A stretch of 64,000 bases of DNA from Elusimicrobiota bacterium (GCA_016234365.1 JACRER010000003.1:31567-95566), one strand, 5' to 3'. Positions 40,942-51,070 are shown, numbered from the stretch's first letter. Numbers and translations are program-made. The notes: a model not told the origin generated them from the letters alone.

Positions 40942-41202
40942 ATGAAGACCACGGAGAATTCGACAAAGCGGGATTTAAAAGCGCTGGCCGGTGCCTGGCT
41001 GGCGTTTTGCGTAGCGCTGGGCGCCGTCAGCAACAGGCTCGTGTTCGGGGCGGTCTACTTTCTTTTTCTTACTCCGGTCGCGCTGCTGTTCCGGGTGTTC
41101 AATAAGGACCCCCTGGATATTGCCTGGAAACGAGCCGGGGGCGGCTCCTTGCGCGTTGTGGAGCGTGATTTTACGCCCGCCGACATGGAAAAACCCTGGT
41201 AG
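40942..41202 (+). CDS. SxtJ-like small membrane protein
   Basis: MKTTENSTKRDLKALAGAWLAFCVALGAVSNRLVFGAVYFLFLTPVALLFRVFNKDPLDIAWKRAGG...; start moved to 40942. Confidence 0.8.
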   Translation: MKTTENSTKRDLKALAGAWLAFCVALGAVSNRLVFGAVYFLFLTPVALLFRVFNKDPLDIAWKRAGGGSLRVVERDFTPADMEKPW

Positions 41203-41260
41203 CGGCGCGGCTTTGGCAATTCTTCCCTAACCAGCCATATAATTAATATAATTACATTCT

Positions 41261-41893
41261 ATGGAGTGGATTTTACAACTCCCGGTGCTGTTTTTTTCCG
41301 TCATTTTCCACGAGTTCGCCCACGGCTTTGCGGCCTACCGGCGCGGGGACGATACGGCGTATCTTTCAGGCCGGCTTTCTTTTAACCCGCTGCCCCACAT
41401 CGACCCGGTGGGCACGGTGCTCATCCCCGCCGCCTGCGCGCTGATGCATTTTCCCATGATAGGCTGGGCCAAGCCGGTGCCGGTGAACCCCTTCCGCCTG
41501 CACCACCCGCGCGGCGACATGGCCATGGTGGCACTTAGCGGCCCGCTGTCCAATATCGTGCTGGCGCTGCTGTCCATCGTGGCGGTAAAGGTGGTCATGC
41601 TGGGCTTTCTCCCCGGGGACCTGTCCTTCACCCTGATGCGGATGTTCGGCTTCGCGGTGGTGATAAACCTGATGCTGGCCATCTTCAACCTTATCCCCGT
41701 CTTCCCGCTCGACGGCAGCCAGATCGCCCTTGGAGTGCTGAAGGGCCGCGCGCTGGAGCTTTATGAAAAACATATCCCCTACGGGATGTACATCATGCTG
41801 GCCCTTGTCTTCACCGGGGCGCTGCAGTACATAATGCAGCCGGTGCTGGGGCTGGTGCTGGCGCTCCTCACGCCGTTCCTGGGGGGCTTTTAA
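41261..41893 (+). CDS. Site-2 protease family (M50) membrane metalloprotease
   Basis: SVIFHEFAHGFAAYRRGDDTAYLSGRLSFNPLPHIDPVGTVLIP; IFNLIPVFPLDGSQI. Confidence 0.93.
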   Translation: MEWILQLPVLFFSVIFHEFAHGFAAYRRGDDTAYLSGRLSFNPLPHIDPVGTVLIPAACALMHFPMIGWAKPVPVNPFRLHHPRGDMAMVALSGPLSNIVLALLSIVAVKVVMLGFLPGDLSFTLMRMFGFAVVINLMLAIFNLIPVFPLDGSQIALGVLKGRALELYEKHIPYGMYIMLALVFTGALQYIMQPVLGLVLALLTPFLGGF

Positions 41894-41899
41894 ATTTCT

Positions 41900-42994
41900 A
41901 TGGAAAACAAGAAACCCGTAGTAGTTTCCGGCGCCCGGCCCACCGGCCGCCTTCACCTGGGTAATTACTGGGGCACGCTCAGGAACTGGGTGGACCTGCA
42001 GGGCAAGTACGACTGTTATTTCTTTGTGGCGGACTGGCACGCGCTCACCACCGGCGCCGATAAGAGCGAGAACATCGCGGCCAACACCAGGGAAATGGTG
42101 CTGGACTGGATGGCGCTGGGCCTGGACCCGGCCAAGGCCGTCTTCTTCCGCCAGTCCGACGTTAAAGCGCACGCGGAACTGGCGCTGCTGCTGGGCATGG
42201 TGACGCCCATCAGCTGGCTGCTCAGGAACCCCACTTTCAAAGACCAACTGCAGGAGCTGCATAAGCAGAAGTACAAGGGCCAGGAAGACAAGATGAAGCA
42301 GGCCGAAGGCGTGACCAAACAGCTCGCCGAGGCCCATGGCCACGACGCCGGGGAGTTGGCGCTGCATTCCGACATGGCCACGCTCGGCTTCCTGGGCTAC
42401 CCGGTGCTGCAGGCCGCCGATATCATGCTTTACGACGCCAGGTTCGTGCCGATAGGCCGCGACCAGCTGCCGCACCTGGAACTTTCCCGCGACATAGCCC
42501 GCCGTTTCAACCATATGTTCGGCGCGCAGGTGCTGATGGAGCCGGAGCCGCTGTTCACAAGTTCCCCTGTGGTGCCGGGCCTAGACGGCCGCAAGATGAG
42601 CAAGTCCTATGGCAACACCATCGGCATTTTCGAGGACGCTAAGAGCCTGGAAGCGAAGATAAAGAAGATGTATACCGACCCGCTCAAGGTGAAGGTGGAC
42701 GACAAGGGGCATCCCGAAGGCTGCGTGGCCTGCGCCTTCCATAAGCTTTACAACCCGGACTGGAAGGCCCGGGAGACGGAGTGCCGCGAGGGCCGGACAG
42801 GCTGCGGCGCCTGCAAAAAGCAGCTTATAGAACTGATGGAGAAGGAAGTGGGCGGTTTCCGCGCCCGCCGGGCCGCGCTGGCCGCCAGCGTCAATGTGGA
42901 GGAAGTTCTGGCCGCAGGCGCCCAAAAAGCCGGCGCCGTGGCCGACGGGAAAATGAAGGCCGTCTCCAAAGCGGCCGGACTGGTGGGATCATGA
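41900..42994 (+). CDS. trpS: Tryptophanyl-tRNA synthetase
   Basis: SGARPTGRLHLGNYWGTLRNWV, DGRKMSKSYGNTI. Confidence 0.95.
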   Translation: MENKKPVVVSGARPTGRLHLGNYWGTLRNWVDLQGKYDCYFFVADWHALTTGADKSENIAANTREMVLDWMALGLDPAKAVFFRQSDVKAHAELALLLGMVTPISWLLRNPTFKDQLQELHKQKYKGQEDKMKQAEGVTKQLAEAHGHDAGELALHSDMATLGFLGYPVLQAADIMLYDARFVPIGRDQLPHLELSRDIARRFNHMFGAQVLMEPEPLFTSSPVVPGLDGRKMSKSYGNTIGIFEDAKSLEAKIKKMYTDPLKVKVDDKGHPEGCVACAFHKLYNPDWKARETECREGRTGCGACKKQLIELMEKEVGGFRARRAALAASVNVEEVLAAGAQKAGAVADGKMKAVSKAAGLVGS

Positions 42995-43839
42995 GCGCCA
43001 TAGACATACACCTGGAAAATTTCGAGGGCCCGCTGGACCTCCTGATGCACCTCATCAGGAAGAACAACCTGGACATCTACGATATCCCCATCTCCAATAT
43101 CACGTCGGAATACCTGCAGTACCTCGACATGATGAAGAACCTCAACCTGGAAGTGGCCGGGGAGTTTTTGGTGATGGCCGCCACGCTGATGCAGATAAAG
43201 GCCAAGATGCTGCTGCCGGCGCCGGAGTTGCCGGAAGGCGAGAACGGCCCCGACCCGCGCGGCGCCCTGGTGAGCATGCTGGAGGAATACCAGCGCTACA
43301 AGGAAGCGTCCAAGGACATGCACGGCCGCTTCAATAAGTACAAGGACGCTTTTTACCGCGGCTCTCCGGTGTTCACCAGCGAAGAGAAGTACCTGGAGCT
43401 GGATTTTTACGCCCTGATGGACGCGGTCAAGCGCGCGTTCGAGCGCACCGAGGCCAGCCACGGCGTGGAAGCCGACCAATTCCCCATAGAGTCGCGGGTG
43501 GCCAAGATAGAAAAGCTGCTGGAAGGCCGCGAGTGGCTGGTGCTCGACGAGGTGTTCGCGTCCGAGACCAAGCGCCTGGGCGTTATCACCTGCTTCATGG
43601 CCCTGCTGGAGATGGTAAAGCAGCGCAAAATACTGATCTCGCAGGACGAGGCCTATACCGAGGTGCGCATTTATCCCGCGCCGGCACAGGCGCCGGTCCC
43701 CGAGGCCGCCGTTCCGCCGCAGGAACCGGCCGCCGCGCCCGCCCTGCCGGAAGCCGTGGCGGCCGCCGTAGAGCCGCCCCCGGCCGAAAGTGCCCCCGCG
43801 GAAGTCCCGGCGCCGGAACCGCAAGCTGGTAATAACTGA
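42991..43839 (+). CDS. scpA: Segregation and condensation protein A
   Basis: MSAIDIHLENFEGPLDLLMHLIRKNNLDIYDIPISNITSEYLQYL; start overlaps trpS stop; Ala/Pro-rich tail. Confidence 0.94.
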   Translation: MSAIDIHLENFEGPLDLLMHLIRKNNLDIYDIPISNITSEYLQYLDMMKNLNLEVAGEFLVMAATLMQIKAKMLLPAPELPEGENGPDPRGALVSMLEEYQRYKEASKDMHGRFNKYKDAFYRGSPVFTSEEKYLELDFYALMDAVKRAFERTEASHGVEADQFPIESRVAKIEKLLEGREWLVLDEVFASETKRLGVITCFMALLEMVKQRKILISQDEAYTEVRIYPAPAQAPVPEAAVPPQEPAAAPALPEAVAAAVEPPPAESAPAEVPAPEPQAGNN

Positions 43840-43853
43840 TCCAAGAGGTAACT

Positions 43854-44630
43854 ATGGAAGACGTCGAACTTAAAAAAATTTTGGAAACCCTGCTGTTCAT
43901 CACGGACGCGCCGCTGCCGGTGAGCCGGCTGGCCCAGCTCTGCGAGGTCCGCAACAAGGAGCGCCTGGAGACGCTGCTGCAGGAACTGCGCAAGACCTAC
44001 GACGAGGAAGGCCGCACACTGCAGGTAATGCAGGTGGCCGGCGGCTGGCAGCTGGCCACGCGGCCGGAGCATGGCATCTGGGTGCGCAAACTTTACCAGA
44101 ACAAGATGACGGTGCGCCTGACGCAGGCGGCGCTGGAGACGCTCTGCATCATAGCCTACAAGCAGCCGCTCACGCGCGCCGAGATCGAGGCCATCCGCGG
44201 CGTGGAAGTTATAGGCCCGCTGGAGACGCTGACGCAGCGCAGGCTGATCACGGTGGTGGGCCGCCGCGAGACCATAGGCCGCCCCATACTTTACGGCACC
44301 ACCAGCGAGTTCCTTCGCCAGTTCGGCCTCAACTCTCTGGACGACCTGCCTAAACTGGAAACCTTTAACATAGAGAACGTGGCCGCCGCGGCGCAGGCCA
44401 CGGCCGTGGAACTGATAGAGCAGGAGGCCACGCCCGAGCCCGAACCCGGCGCCGAAGGCACGCCTGCCGCCGGGTCCTCCCCGGAGGGGGAGGCCGCCCC
44501 GCAGGAAATTTCCGCTGAGGACCAGCCCCCGCTTGAGCCGGCTATGGAAACCGACCAGCCCGCCGCGGAGGCCGCCGTGGCCGAACAGGAACCTGAGCCG
44601 GCTGCGGAAGAGCCGCGCGGCGACAACTGA
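43854..44630 (+). CDS. scpB: Segregation and condensation protein B
   Basis: LKKILETLLFITDAPLPVSRLAQL, ALETLCIIAYKQPLTRAEIEAIRGVE, GRRETIGRPILYGTTSEFLRQFGLNSLDDLP. Confidence 0.95.
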   Translation: MEDVELKKILETLLFITDAPLPVSRLAQLCEVRNKERLETLLQELRKTYDEEGRTLQVMQVAGGWQLATRPEHGIWVRKLYQNKMTVRLTQAALETLCIIAYKQPLTRAEIEAIRGVEVIGPLETLTQRRLITVVGRRETIGRPILYGTTSEFLRQFGLNSLDDLPKLETFNIENVAAAAQATAVELIEQEATPEPEPGAEGTPAAGSSPEGEAAPQEISAEDQPPLEPAMETDQPAAEAAVAEQEPEPAAEEPRGDN

Positions 44631-44651
44631 CGCTTTATCGCAGTCCGAACA

Positions 44652-45638
44652 ATGCCTGAAATAAGAAAAGACCCCGTCTTTGGCCGCTGGGTAATAATAG
44701 CCTCCGAGCGCGGCCTGCGCCCCAATGAGTTCCGCGCCGGCGCCCAGGGCGGCCACGCCTGCCCTTTCTGCGCCGGGAACGAGGAGCTTACCCCGCCCCA
44801 GATCTATTCTCTGCCCGGCCCGGCCGGCGGCTGGCGCCTGCGCGTGGTGCGCAATAAATATCCCGCCCTGGAAGGCGGCGGCTCCACCGAGAACCGCCGC
44901 ACCGGAATCTACGACAAGATGGACGGCATGGGGTTTCACGAGGTGGTAATAGAGACGCCCGACCACGGACAGGCTCTGGAACAGATGTCCGAAGAGGCCG
45001 TAGCCGACGTGGTGCGCACGTTCGCGCTGCGCATGCGTGAAATAAAGAAGGACCCGCGCATCAAGTATGTGATGGTCTTCAAGAACCACGGGCAGAACGC
45101 CGGCGCGAGCCTGCTGCACCCGCATTCCCAGATCATAGCCATGCCCATGGCCCCGCTGCGCGTGATGCAGGAGATAGACGGCGCCGCCGACTACCACCGC
45201 GAGCGCGGCACCTGCGTTTTCTGCGATATCGTGAAGGAAGAGGCCGGGTTTCAGAAGCGCGTGGTGGGCGAGAACGCGGATTTCCTGGCGGTCACGCCGT
45301 ACGCCAGCCGGTTCTCGTTCGAAACGTGGATCCTGCCCAAGGCGCACCTGAGCCACTTCGAGGACATGCCCGACGCCCAGGCCGGCGCGCTGGCCGCCGT
45401 GCTCAAGACCACCCTGGGCAAACTGGCGGTTTCGCTGCCGGACCTGTCTTACAACCTGATAGTGCACACCATGCCGGTGCAGGAAGCCCCCGCCGGCCAT
45501 TACCACTGGCACATCGAGATCATGCCCAAACTCACGCACGTCGCCGGGTTCGAATGGGGCACCGGCTTTTATATCAACACCGTATCGCCCGAAGACGCCG
45601 CCGAGACGCTCAACGCCGGCCGGCGCTTCAAACTGTAG
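44652..45638 (+). CDS. galT: Galactose-1-phosphate uridylyltransferase
   Basis: IRKDPVFGRWVIIASERGLRP, CPFCAGNEELTPP, VFKNHGQNAGASLLHPHSQI, HYHWHIEIMPKL. Confidence 0.94.
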   Translation: MPEIRKDPVFGRWVIIASERGLRPNEFRAGAQGGHACPFCAGNEELTPPQIYSLPGPAGGWRLRVVRNKYPALEGGGSTENRRTGIYDKMDGMGFHEVVIETPDHGQALEQMSEEAVADVVRTFALRMREIKKDPRIKYVMVFKNHGQNAGASLLHPHSQIIAMPMAPLRVMQEIDGAADYHRERGTCVFCDIVKEEAGFQKRVVGENADFLAVTPYASRFSFETWILPKAHLSHFEDMPDAQAGALAAVLKTTLGKLAVSLPDLSYNLIVHTMPVQEAPAGHYHWHIEIMPKLTHVAGFEWGTGFYINTVSPEDAAETLNAGRRFKL

Positions 45639-45653
45639 GACGCGGGAGAATTT

Positions 45654-47111
45654 ATGAAGATACTCATAGCCGCAAGCGAAGCGTTCCCTTTCTGCAAGAC
45701 CGGCGGGCTGGCCGACGTGACCGGCGCGCTGGCGCAGGTGTTCTCCAAGGCGGAGGGCTCGGAGGTGGTGCTGTTTTTGCCGCGCTACCGCAACGTGGGC
45801 GGCGGCGCCTTCTCTCCCAAGGCCTGCGGCGGCAACTTCCTTATCCCCGTAGGTAACCGCGTGGAGACCGCCACCATGAGCCGCGTGCAGTGGGGCAAGG
45901 TGGCCGTCTACTTTATAGAGAATCCCAAGTACTTCGACCGCCCCGGCATTTACCGCACTTCCGCCGGCGACTACGAGGACAACGACGAGCGCTTCCTGTT
46001 CTTCTCGCGCGCGGTGCTGGAAGGCGCCAAGTTCATAGGTTTCAAACCCGACGTTATCCACTGCCACGACTGGCAGACGGGCCTGGTGCCCGCCTACCTG
46101 CGCACGCTTTACCGCATCGACTCTTTCTTCTCCAAGACGGCTTCCGTGTTCACGATCCACAACATAGCCTACCAGGGCATGTTCCCCAAGGAAACCCTTC
46201 TGAAGGCGGGATTCTCCTGGCTGGACTTCACCCCGGAGCGGCTGGAGTTCTACGGCGGCATCAACTATATGAAGTCCGGACTGGTCTTCGCGGACCTCAT
46301 AACCACGGTCAGCCCCACTTACGCCAGCGAGATCCAGTACCGGCCGGAGTTCGGCCACGGGCTGGAAGGCGTGCTCAAGCACCGCACGTCGGACCTCTTT
46401 GGAATCCTCAACGGCATCGACGAGGAGATCTGGGACCCGTCCACCGACACTTTCCTGGACCGCGGCTACGAACTTAAGAGCTTCCAGCGCGGCAAGGCGG
46501 CCTGCAAGAAGGCGCTGCAGAAGGAGCTGGGGCTTGAGGAGAACAAGGACCTTATCCTCGCCGGCGTGGTAAGCCGCCTGGACCATCAGAAAGGCCTGGA
46601 TACGCTGCTCAAGGCGGCTCCGGATTTCCTGGAAAAGATACAGTTCGTGGTACTGGGCGCCGGGGACCCCGGCTTGGCCGAGGCTTTTGGCGCTCTGGCC
46701 AAGGCCAACCCCAAACGCGTGGCTTTCCGCACCGGCATGGACGAGGCGCTGGCGCACAAGATCTACGGCGGGTCCGACGTTTTCGTAATGCCGTCGCGCT
46801 TTGAGCCGTGCGGCCTGAGCCAGATGATCTCCATGCGCTACGGCACGCTGCCGGTGGTTACTCGCACCGGCGGGCTGAAGGACACCGTCTTCTACAACGG
46901 CGAGCCCAAGGATTCCAACGGCTTCGCCATGGACAATTCGGACCCGGTACAGCTGCATTCGGTGCTCGGCCACATAGTGTCGCTCTACGGCTGGCGCGAG
47001 AACTGGAACATGATGGTGCGCAACGCCATGCGCGGCGATTACGCCTGGCATAAGTCCGCCGAGGCCTACCTGAAGCTGTTCAATATAGCCGCCCAGCGCC
47101 GCCAGTTGTGA
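45654..47111 (+). CDS. glgA: Glycogen (starch) synthase
   Basis: MKILIAASEAFPFCKTGGLADVTGAL, DVIHCHDWQTGLVPAYL, VFTIHNIAYQGMFP, MPSRFEPCGLSQMISMRYGTLPVVTRTGGLKDTV. Confidence 0.96.
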   Translation: MKILIAASEAFPFCKTGGLADVTGALAQVFSKAEGSEVVLFLPRYRNVGGGAFSPKACGGNFLIPVGNRVETATMSRVQWGKVAVYFIENPKYFDRPGIYRTSAGDYEDNDERFLFFSRAVLEGAKFIGFKPDVIHCHDWQTGLVPAYLRTLYRIDSFFSKTASVFTIHNIAYQGMFPKETLLKAGFSWLDFTPERLEFYGGINYMKSGLVFADLITTVSPTYASEIQYRPEFGHGLEGVLKHRTSDLFGILNGIDEEIWDPSTDTFLDRGYELKSFQRGKAACKKALQKELGLEENKDLILAGVVSRLDHQKGLDTLLKAAPDFLEKIQFVVLGAGDPGLAEAFGALAKANPKRVAFRTGMDEALAHKIYGGSDVFVMPSRFEPCGLSQMISMRYGTLPVVTRTGGLKDTVFYNGEPKDSNGFAMDNSDPVQLHSVLGHIVSLYGWRENWNMMVRNAMRGDYAWHKSAEAYLKLFNIAAQRRQL

Positions 47112-47863
47112 GCCGTCCGGTCGAGGGGCCGCCCGCGCTCCAGGTCCTGGGCGAACTGGAGTCCTGCTTCAAGGAAAAATTCGGCACCCCGCGCCAGCCG
47201 CACCTGGTGCCCGGTTCCACGGCCCGCCTGAAGATCCGCTCGCGCTACCGCCCCGAGCACTCCCTCGCCGGGCTCTCCGAATTCAGCCATGTCTGGCTGC
47301 TCGCCTGGTTCCACCTAAACACTAACAAGACCTTCCACCCCAAGATCCACCCGCCGCGCCTCAAGGGCGGCAAGATAGGCGTGTTCGCCTCGCGCTCGCC
47401 GCACCGGCCCAACCCCATCGGCCTTTCCCTGGCGAAACTGGTGAAGGTGGAGGGTGACACGCTTTACCTGTCCGGGATAGACCTGATAGACGGCACGCCC
47501 ATCCTGGACGTGAAACCGTACCTGCCTTTCAGCGACTCGGCCCAGGCCGCCGGCGCCGGCTGGGTGCCCGACAACTCTTTTCCCGAACTGGCCGTTACGC
47601 TGTCCGCGCGGGCCGAGCAGGACGCGGCCGCGGCCGACCCGGCAGGGAAACTGGGGCTGCGGGGGCTGATAATAGACGCGCTGCGCCACGACCCCCGCAA
47701 CCGGCGCGACGCCACGCAGATGAAGGACGGCGCCGAACTGGAATTTTTCCTTTGCGACAGGGAAGTGCATTTTTCTGTGACCGGCGGGGCCGCCGTGGTG
47801 TCGCGCGTGGAGCCTGCGATCAAATTCGAAAAAAAGTTCCGTCGGGAAAAACCCAAAGCCTGA
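47108..47863 (+). CDS. trmO: tRNA (N6-threonylcarbamoyladenosine37-N6)-methyltransferase TrmO family (GTG start)
   Basis: YRPEHSLAGLSEFSHVWLLAWFHLN, RLKGGKIGVFASRSPHRPNPIGLSLAKLVKVEGDTLYLSGIDLIDGTPILDVKPYLP. Confidence 0.92.
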   Translation: MSRPVEGPPALQVLGELESCFKEKFGTPRQPHLVPGSTARLKIRSRYRPEHSLAGLSEFSHVWLLAWFHLNTNKTFHPKIHPPRLKGGKIGVFASRSPHRPNPIGLSLAKLVKVEGDTLYLSGIDLIDGTPILDVKPYLPFSDSAQAAGAGWVPDNSFPELAVTLSARAEQDAAAADPAGKLGLRGLIIDALRHDPRNRRDATQMKDGAELEFFLCDREVHFSVTGGAAVVSRVEPAIKFEKKFRREKPKA

Positions 47864-47886
47864 ACAAAGCACACCTGGCAAGAGGT

Positions 47887-47941
47887 AAAAAAGGGGACAG
47901 GCTACTTTTTCGCAGCGAAAAAGTAGCCTGTCCTCTTTTTT
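47887..47941. repeat. Long perfect-hairpin intergenic element (GGGGACAGGCTACTTTTTCG type), likely also a bidirectional terminator
   Basis: aaaaaaggggacaggctactttttcg-cag-cgaaaaagtagcctgtcctctttttt; about 26-bp stem with one G.T pair. Confidence 0.85.
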
Positions 47942-47955
47942 TTCAGCCGCCAGGT

Positions 47956-50900
47956 TTACGCTTCGGCCCGGGGATTGTCCCCGCCCATGTACTTCTTCCT
48001 GAACCAGACTTCCACGTCGTCCATGAGGGAGTAGGTGACGGGCGTCATCAGCAGCGTGATGAGCAGCGACAGCGTCTGGCCGCCGATGATGACCATGGCC
48101 ATGGTGCGGCGCGTACCCGAACCGGCCCCGGTGCCCAGCGCCGTCGGGATCATGCCGGCTATCAGCGTCAGCGTGGTCATGAGGATGGGACGCAGCCGGG
48201 TCTTGTTGGCTTCCAGCATGGCCTGGAGGCGCGGCATGCCCTTGGCCCGCAGGGTGTTGGTGTAGTCCACCTGCAGAATGGAGTTCTTGGTGACGATGCC
48301 GAAGAGCATGAACATGCCCATGATGCTGAACAGTGTGAGGTTCTGCCCGGTGATGAACAGCGAGACTATGGCGAACGGGATGGTGAGCGGCAGCACCACC
48401 ATGATAGAGACCGGGTACACGAAACTCTCGAACTGGCTCGCGAGCACGATGTAGATGAAGATAAAGGCCAGCCCGAAGGCTATGCCGAACTCTTTCAACA
48501 TCTTGCCCAGTTCCTTGGCCCGGCCGTAGACGCCGGCCTTGTATTCCGGAGGGGCGTTAAGTTCGTTGAAGGCCTTATCGGCTTCCGCTATAAGCCGGTT
48601 GACCGGGATGCCGTCCACGTTGGCCTTCACCTGCACGTTGCGCTGGCGGTTGAAGCGCGCTATCTGCGTGGGGCCCACGCCCTCCGTTACGCGCGCCACG
48701 CTGTCCAGCCGCGTCACACGGCCGTTGCCGGCCGGCACCATCAGCGCCTCTATGGCTTCCTTGCGGTCGCGGAAGGTTTCCTCGGCGCGCAGGCGCACCT
48801 GGTAAAGTTCGTCGCCATCCTTGTACTTGGTGATGTCCTCTTCGCCGCCCACCATGGTGCGCAGCGAAGTGGCTATGTCCTCCACCTTCACTCCCAGGTC
48901 GTGGGCGCGGCTTCGGTCGATCTCCACCCGGTACTCTGGCTTGGCGTAGGAGAAACTGGTGTCCACGTCCACCGCGCCCTTTATCTTGCGCAGTTTGGCG
49001 GCCACCGCGTTGGAATATTCCTCGAGCTTGAGCAGGTCCGGGCCTGAGATGTTGTACATCAGTTCCGCGTCTCCGCCGCCGAAGCCGCCTGCGGGCATAA
49101 CCGCCACGCGCAGGCCCTTGTACTTGCTCATCATCTCGCGGGAGGCCAGGATAAGCTTCTGCATGGGGAGACTGCGGTCCTTAAGGTCGGCCAGTTCCAC
49201 CAGCACGTAGCCTTCGTTGGCGGAGGCGGCGCCGAAATGGCCGCCGGTGCCAGTGCCTATGGAGGAAAGGATGCTTTTAACGTGTGGCAGCTGGCGCGTC
49301 TCGGTTTCCACCTGCGCAAAGACCTCTTTCATCTTGCTGAGGCTGGTACCTTCCGGGGCGGTAATGTTTATCTGGTACTGGCCGGTGTCGTCGGCGGGCA
49401 TGAAATCCTTGCCTAAAAACATGAACAGCGGCACCATGGAGACCATGATGAGCACGCCGTATACCACCATCCGCTTGCGGCGGGCCAGCGCCCACTCGAG
49501 CATGGTGATATAGCGCGAGGACAGCCATTCGTTCACGTGGTCGGTGAACTTTTCCAGCCGGGTCTTCTCCCCTGGGCGGATCTTGAGGAACAGGGAGCAG
49601 AGCATGGGCGTGAGCGTAAGCGCCACAAAGACGCTCAAGGCCACGGCGAAAGCTATGGTGAGGCCGTAGCTCTTGAGGAAGCGCCCTATGATGCCGCCCA
49701 TGTACGCCAGCGGGATGAAGATGACCAGCAGCGCGGCCGACATGGCCACCACGGCGAAGCCGATCTCTTTGGAACCGTCCATGGCCGCCTTGAGCGGGCT
49801 CATTTTGTGCTCTTCCATGTGGCGGTAGATGTTCTCGAGCATCACGATGGCGTCGTCGACGACTATGCCGACGGCGATGGTAAGGCCCAGCAGCGTCATG
49901 ATGTTGATGGTGAAGCCCGCCGCCTGCATGAAGACCAGCGTGCCGATGAGAGAGGTGGGGATGGCGAGCGAGGAAATTATGGTGGAGCGGAAGTCGCCCA
50001 GGAACAGCAGCACCATGAGCGCCGCGAACACGGCGCCCAGCACCAGGTGCTCCGTCACCGTGTTGACCGACTCCTTGATGAAGACGGACTGGTCGCCTAT
50101 GATGGTGGTCTCGACGCCGGGGGGGATGACGTCCTTGAGTTCCGCGATGCGTTCCTTGATGTTCTTCACCACGGCCACGGTATTGGTGCCGGACTGCTTC
50201 TTTATCACCAGCGTTACCGAGGGGCGGCCGTTATAGAACGAGGCCGTGGTCATGCGGGCCCCGGTATCCTCCACGCGGCCGATGTCGGAGACGCGTACGG
50301 GGGTGCCGTTTATGGTGGTGATGACGATATTGTTGAAATCGCCGACGCTGGCTATGCGGCCCAGCGTGCGCAGCACGAATTCCCTGTCTTTCTGCTCCAC
50401 TTTGCCGCCGGGGATCTCGATGTTCTGCTGCGTGATGGCGTCGCGCACCTGCCGGATGGAGAGGTTCAGGGCGGAGAGTTTGAGCGGGTTCACCACCAGG
50501 TGGATCTCGCGCTCGCGGCCGCCCACTATGTCGATGGCGCCCACGCCGTTGACGGTCTCTATGTTCTCCTTGATCTTTTTCTTGGCTATCTGCGTCAGGT
50601 CTATGAGGTCCCTGTTGCCGTAGACCACCACGTTAAGCACGGCCTGCGCGCCGAGGTCGAGTTTGCCGATGACCGGCGGGTTGGTGCCCTGCGGCAGCTG
50701 GCTCAGCACGGAGTTCACCTTGTCGCGCACGTCCTGCGCGGCCACGTCGCCGTTCTTCTCCAGGGCGAACTTCACCATCACCAGGGACAGGCCCTCGAAA
50801 CTGGTGGAGTTGATGTCCTCGATGCCGGAGATGGTGTTGACGGCTTCCTCGATGGGTTTGGTGACGGAGGACTCTATTTCCTCCGGGCCGGCGCCGCGCA

Positions 50901-51051
50901 GGGAGGTCTGGATCATCACGTACGGGAATTCAACATTGGGCATCAGGTCGATGCCCAGGCGCAGGTAGGCGAAGACGCCCAGCACCACGATGGTCAGGAT
51001 CATCATGGTGGTAAAGATCGGTTTTTGAATGGAAATTTCTGTGATTTTCAT
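47956..51051 (-). CDS. RND-family efflux transporter inner membrane subunit (AcrB-like)
   Basis: MKITEISIQKPIFTTMMILTIVVLGVFAYLRLGIDLMPNVEFPYVMIQTSLRGAGPEEIESSVTKPIEEAVN; 1031 aa. Confidence 0.96.
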   Translation of the reverse strand: MKITEISIQKPIFTTMMILTIVVLGVFAYLRLGIDLMPNVEFPYVMIQTSLRGAGPEEIESSVTKPIEEAVNTISGIEDINSTSFEGLSLVMVKFALEKNGDVAAQDVRDKVNSVLSQLPQGTNPPVIGKLDLGAQAVLNVVVYGNRDLIDLTQIAKKKIKENIETVNGVGAIDIVGGREREIHLVVNPLKLSALNLSIRQVRDAITQQNIEIPGGKVEQKDREFVLRTLGRIASVGDFNNIVITTINGTPVRVSDIGRVEDTGARMTTASFYNGRPSVTLVIKKQSGTNTVAVVKNIKERIAELKDVIPPGVETTIIGDQSVFIKESVNTVTEHLVLGAVFAALMVLLFLGDFRSTIISSLAIPTSLIGTLVFMQAAGFTINIMTLLGLTIAVGIVVDDAIVMLENIYRHMEEHKMSPLKAAMDGSKEIGFAVVAMSAALLVIFIPLAYMGGIIGRFLKSYGLTIAFAVALSVFVALTLTPMLCSLFLKIRPGEKTRLEKFTDHVNEWLSSRYITMLEWALARRKRMVVYGVLIMVSMVPLFMFLGKDFMPADDTGQYQINITAPEGTSLSKMKEVFAQVETETRQLPHVKSILSSIGTGTGGHFGAASANEGYVLVELADLKDRSLPMQKLILASREMMSKYKGLRVAVMPAGGFGGGDAELMYNISGPDLLKLEEYSNAVAAKLRKIKGAVDVDTSFSYAKPEYRVEIDRSRAHDLGVKVEDIATSLRTMVGGEEDITKYKDGDELYQVRLRAEETFRDRKEAIEALMVPAGNGRVTRLDSVARVTEGVGPTQIARFNRQRNVQVKANVDGIPVNRLIAEADKAFNELNAPPEYKAGVYGRAKELGKMLKEFGIAFGLAFIFIYIVLASQFESFVYPVSIMVVLPLTIPFAIVSLFITGQNLTLFSIMGMFMLFGIVTKNSILQVDYTNTLRAKGMPRLQAMLEANKTRLRPILMTTLTLIAGMIPTALGTGAGSGTRRTMAMVIIGGQTLSLLITLLMTPVTYSLMDDVEVWFRKKYMGGDNPRAEA

Positions 51052-51070
51052 AAGCTTAACCCCGGCGGGG

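Noticed and set aside
42781-42990. 70-aa N-terminal extension of scpA
   Set aside because: Overlaps trpS coding sequence out of frame; the ScpA family starts at MSAIDIHLENFEGPLD.
43671-47051. 1126-aa minus-strand ORF over scpB, galT and glgA
   Set aside because: Covers three recognisable plus-strand genes and has no protein-like composition.
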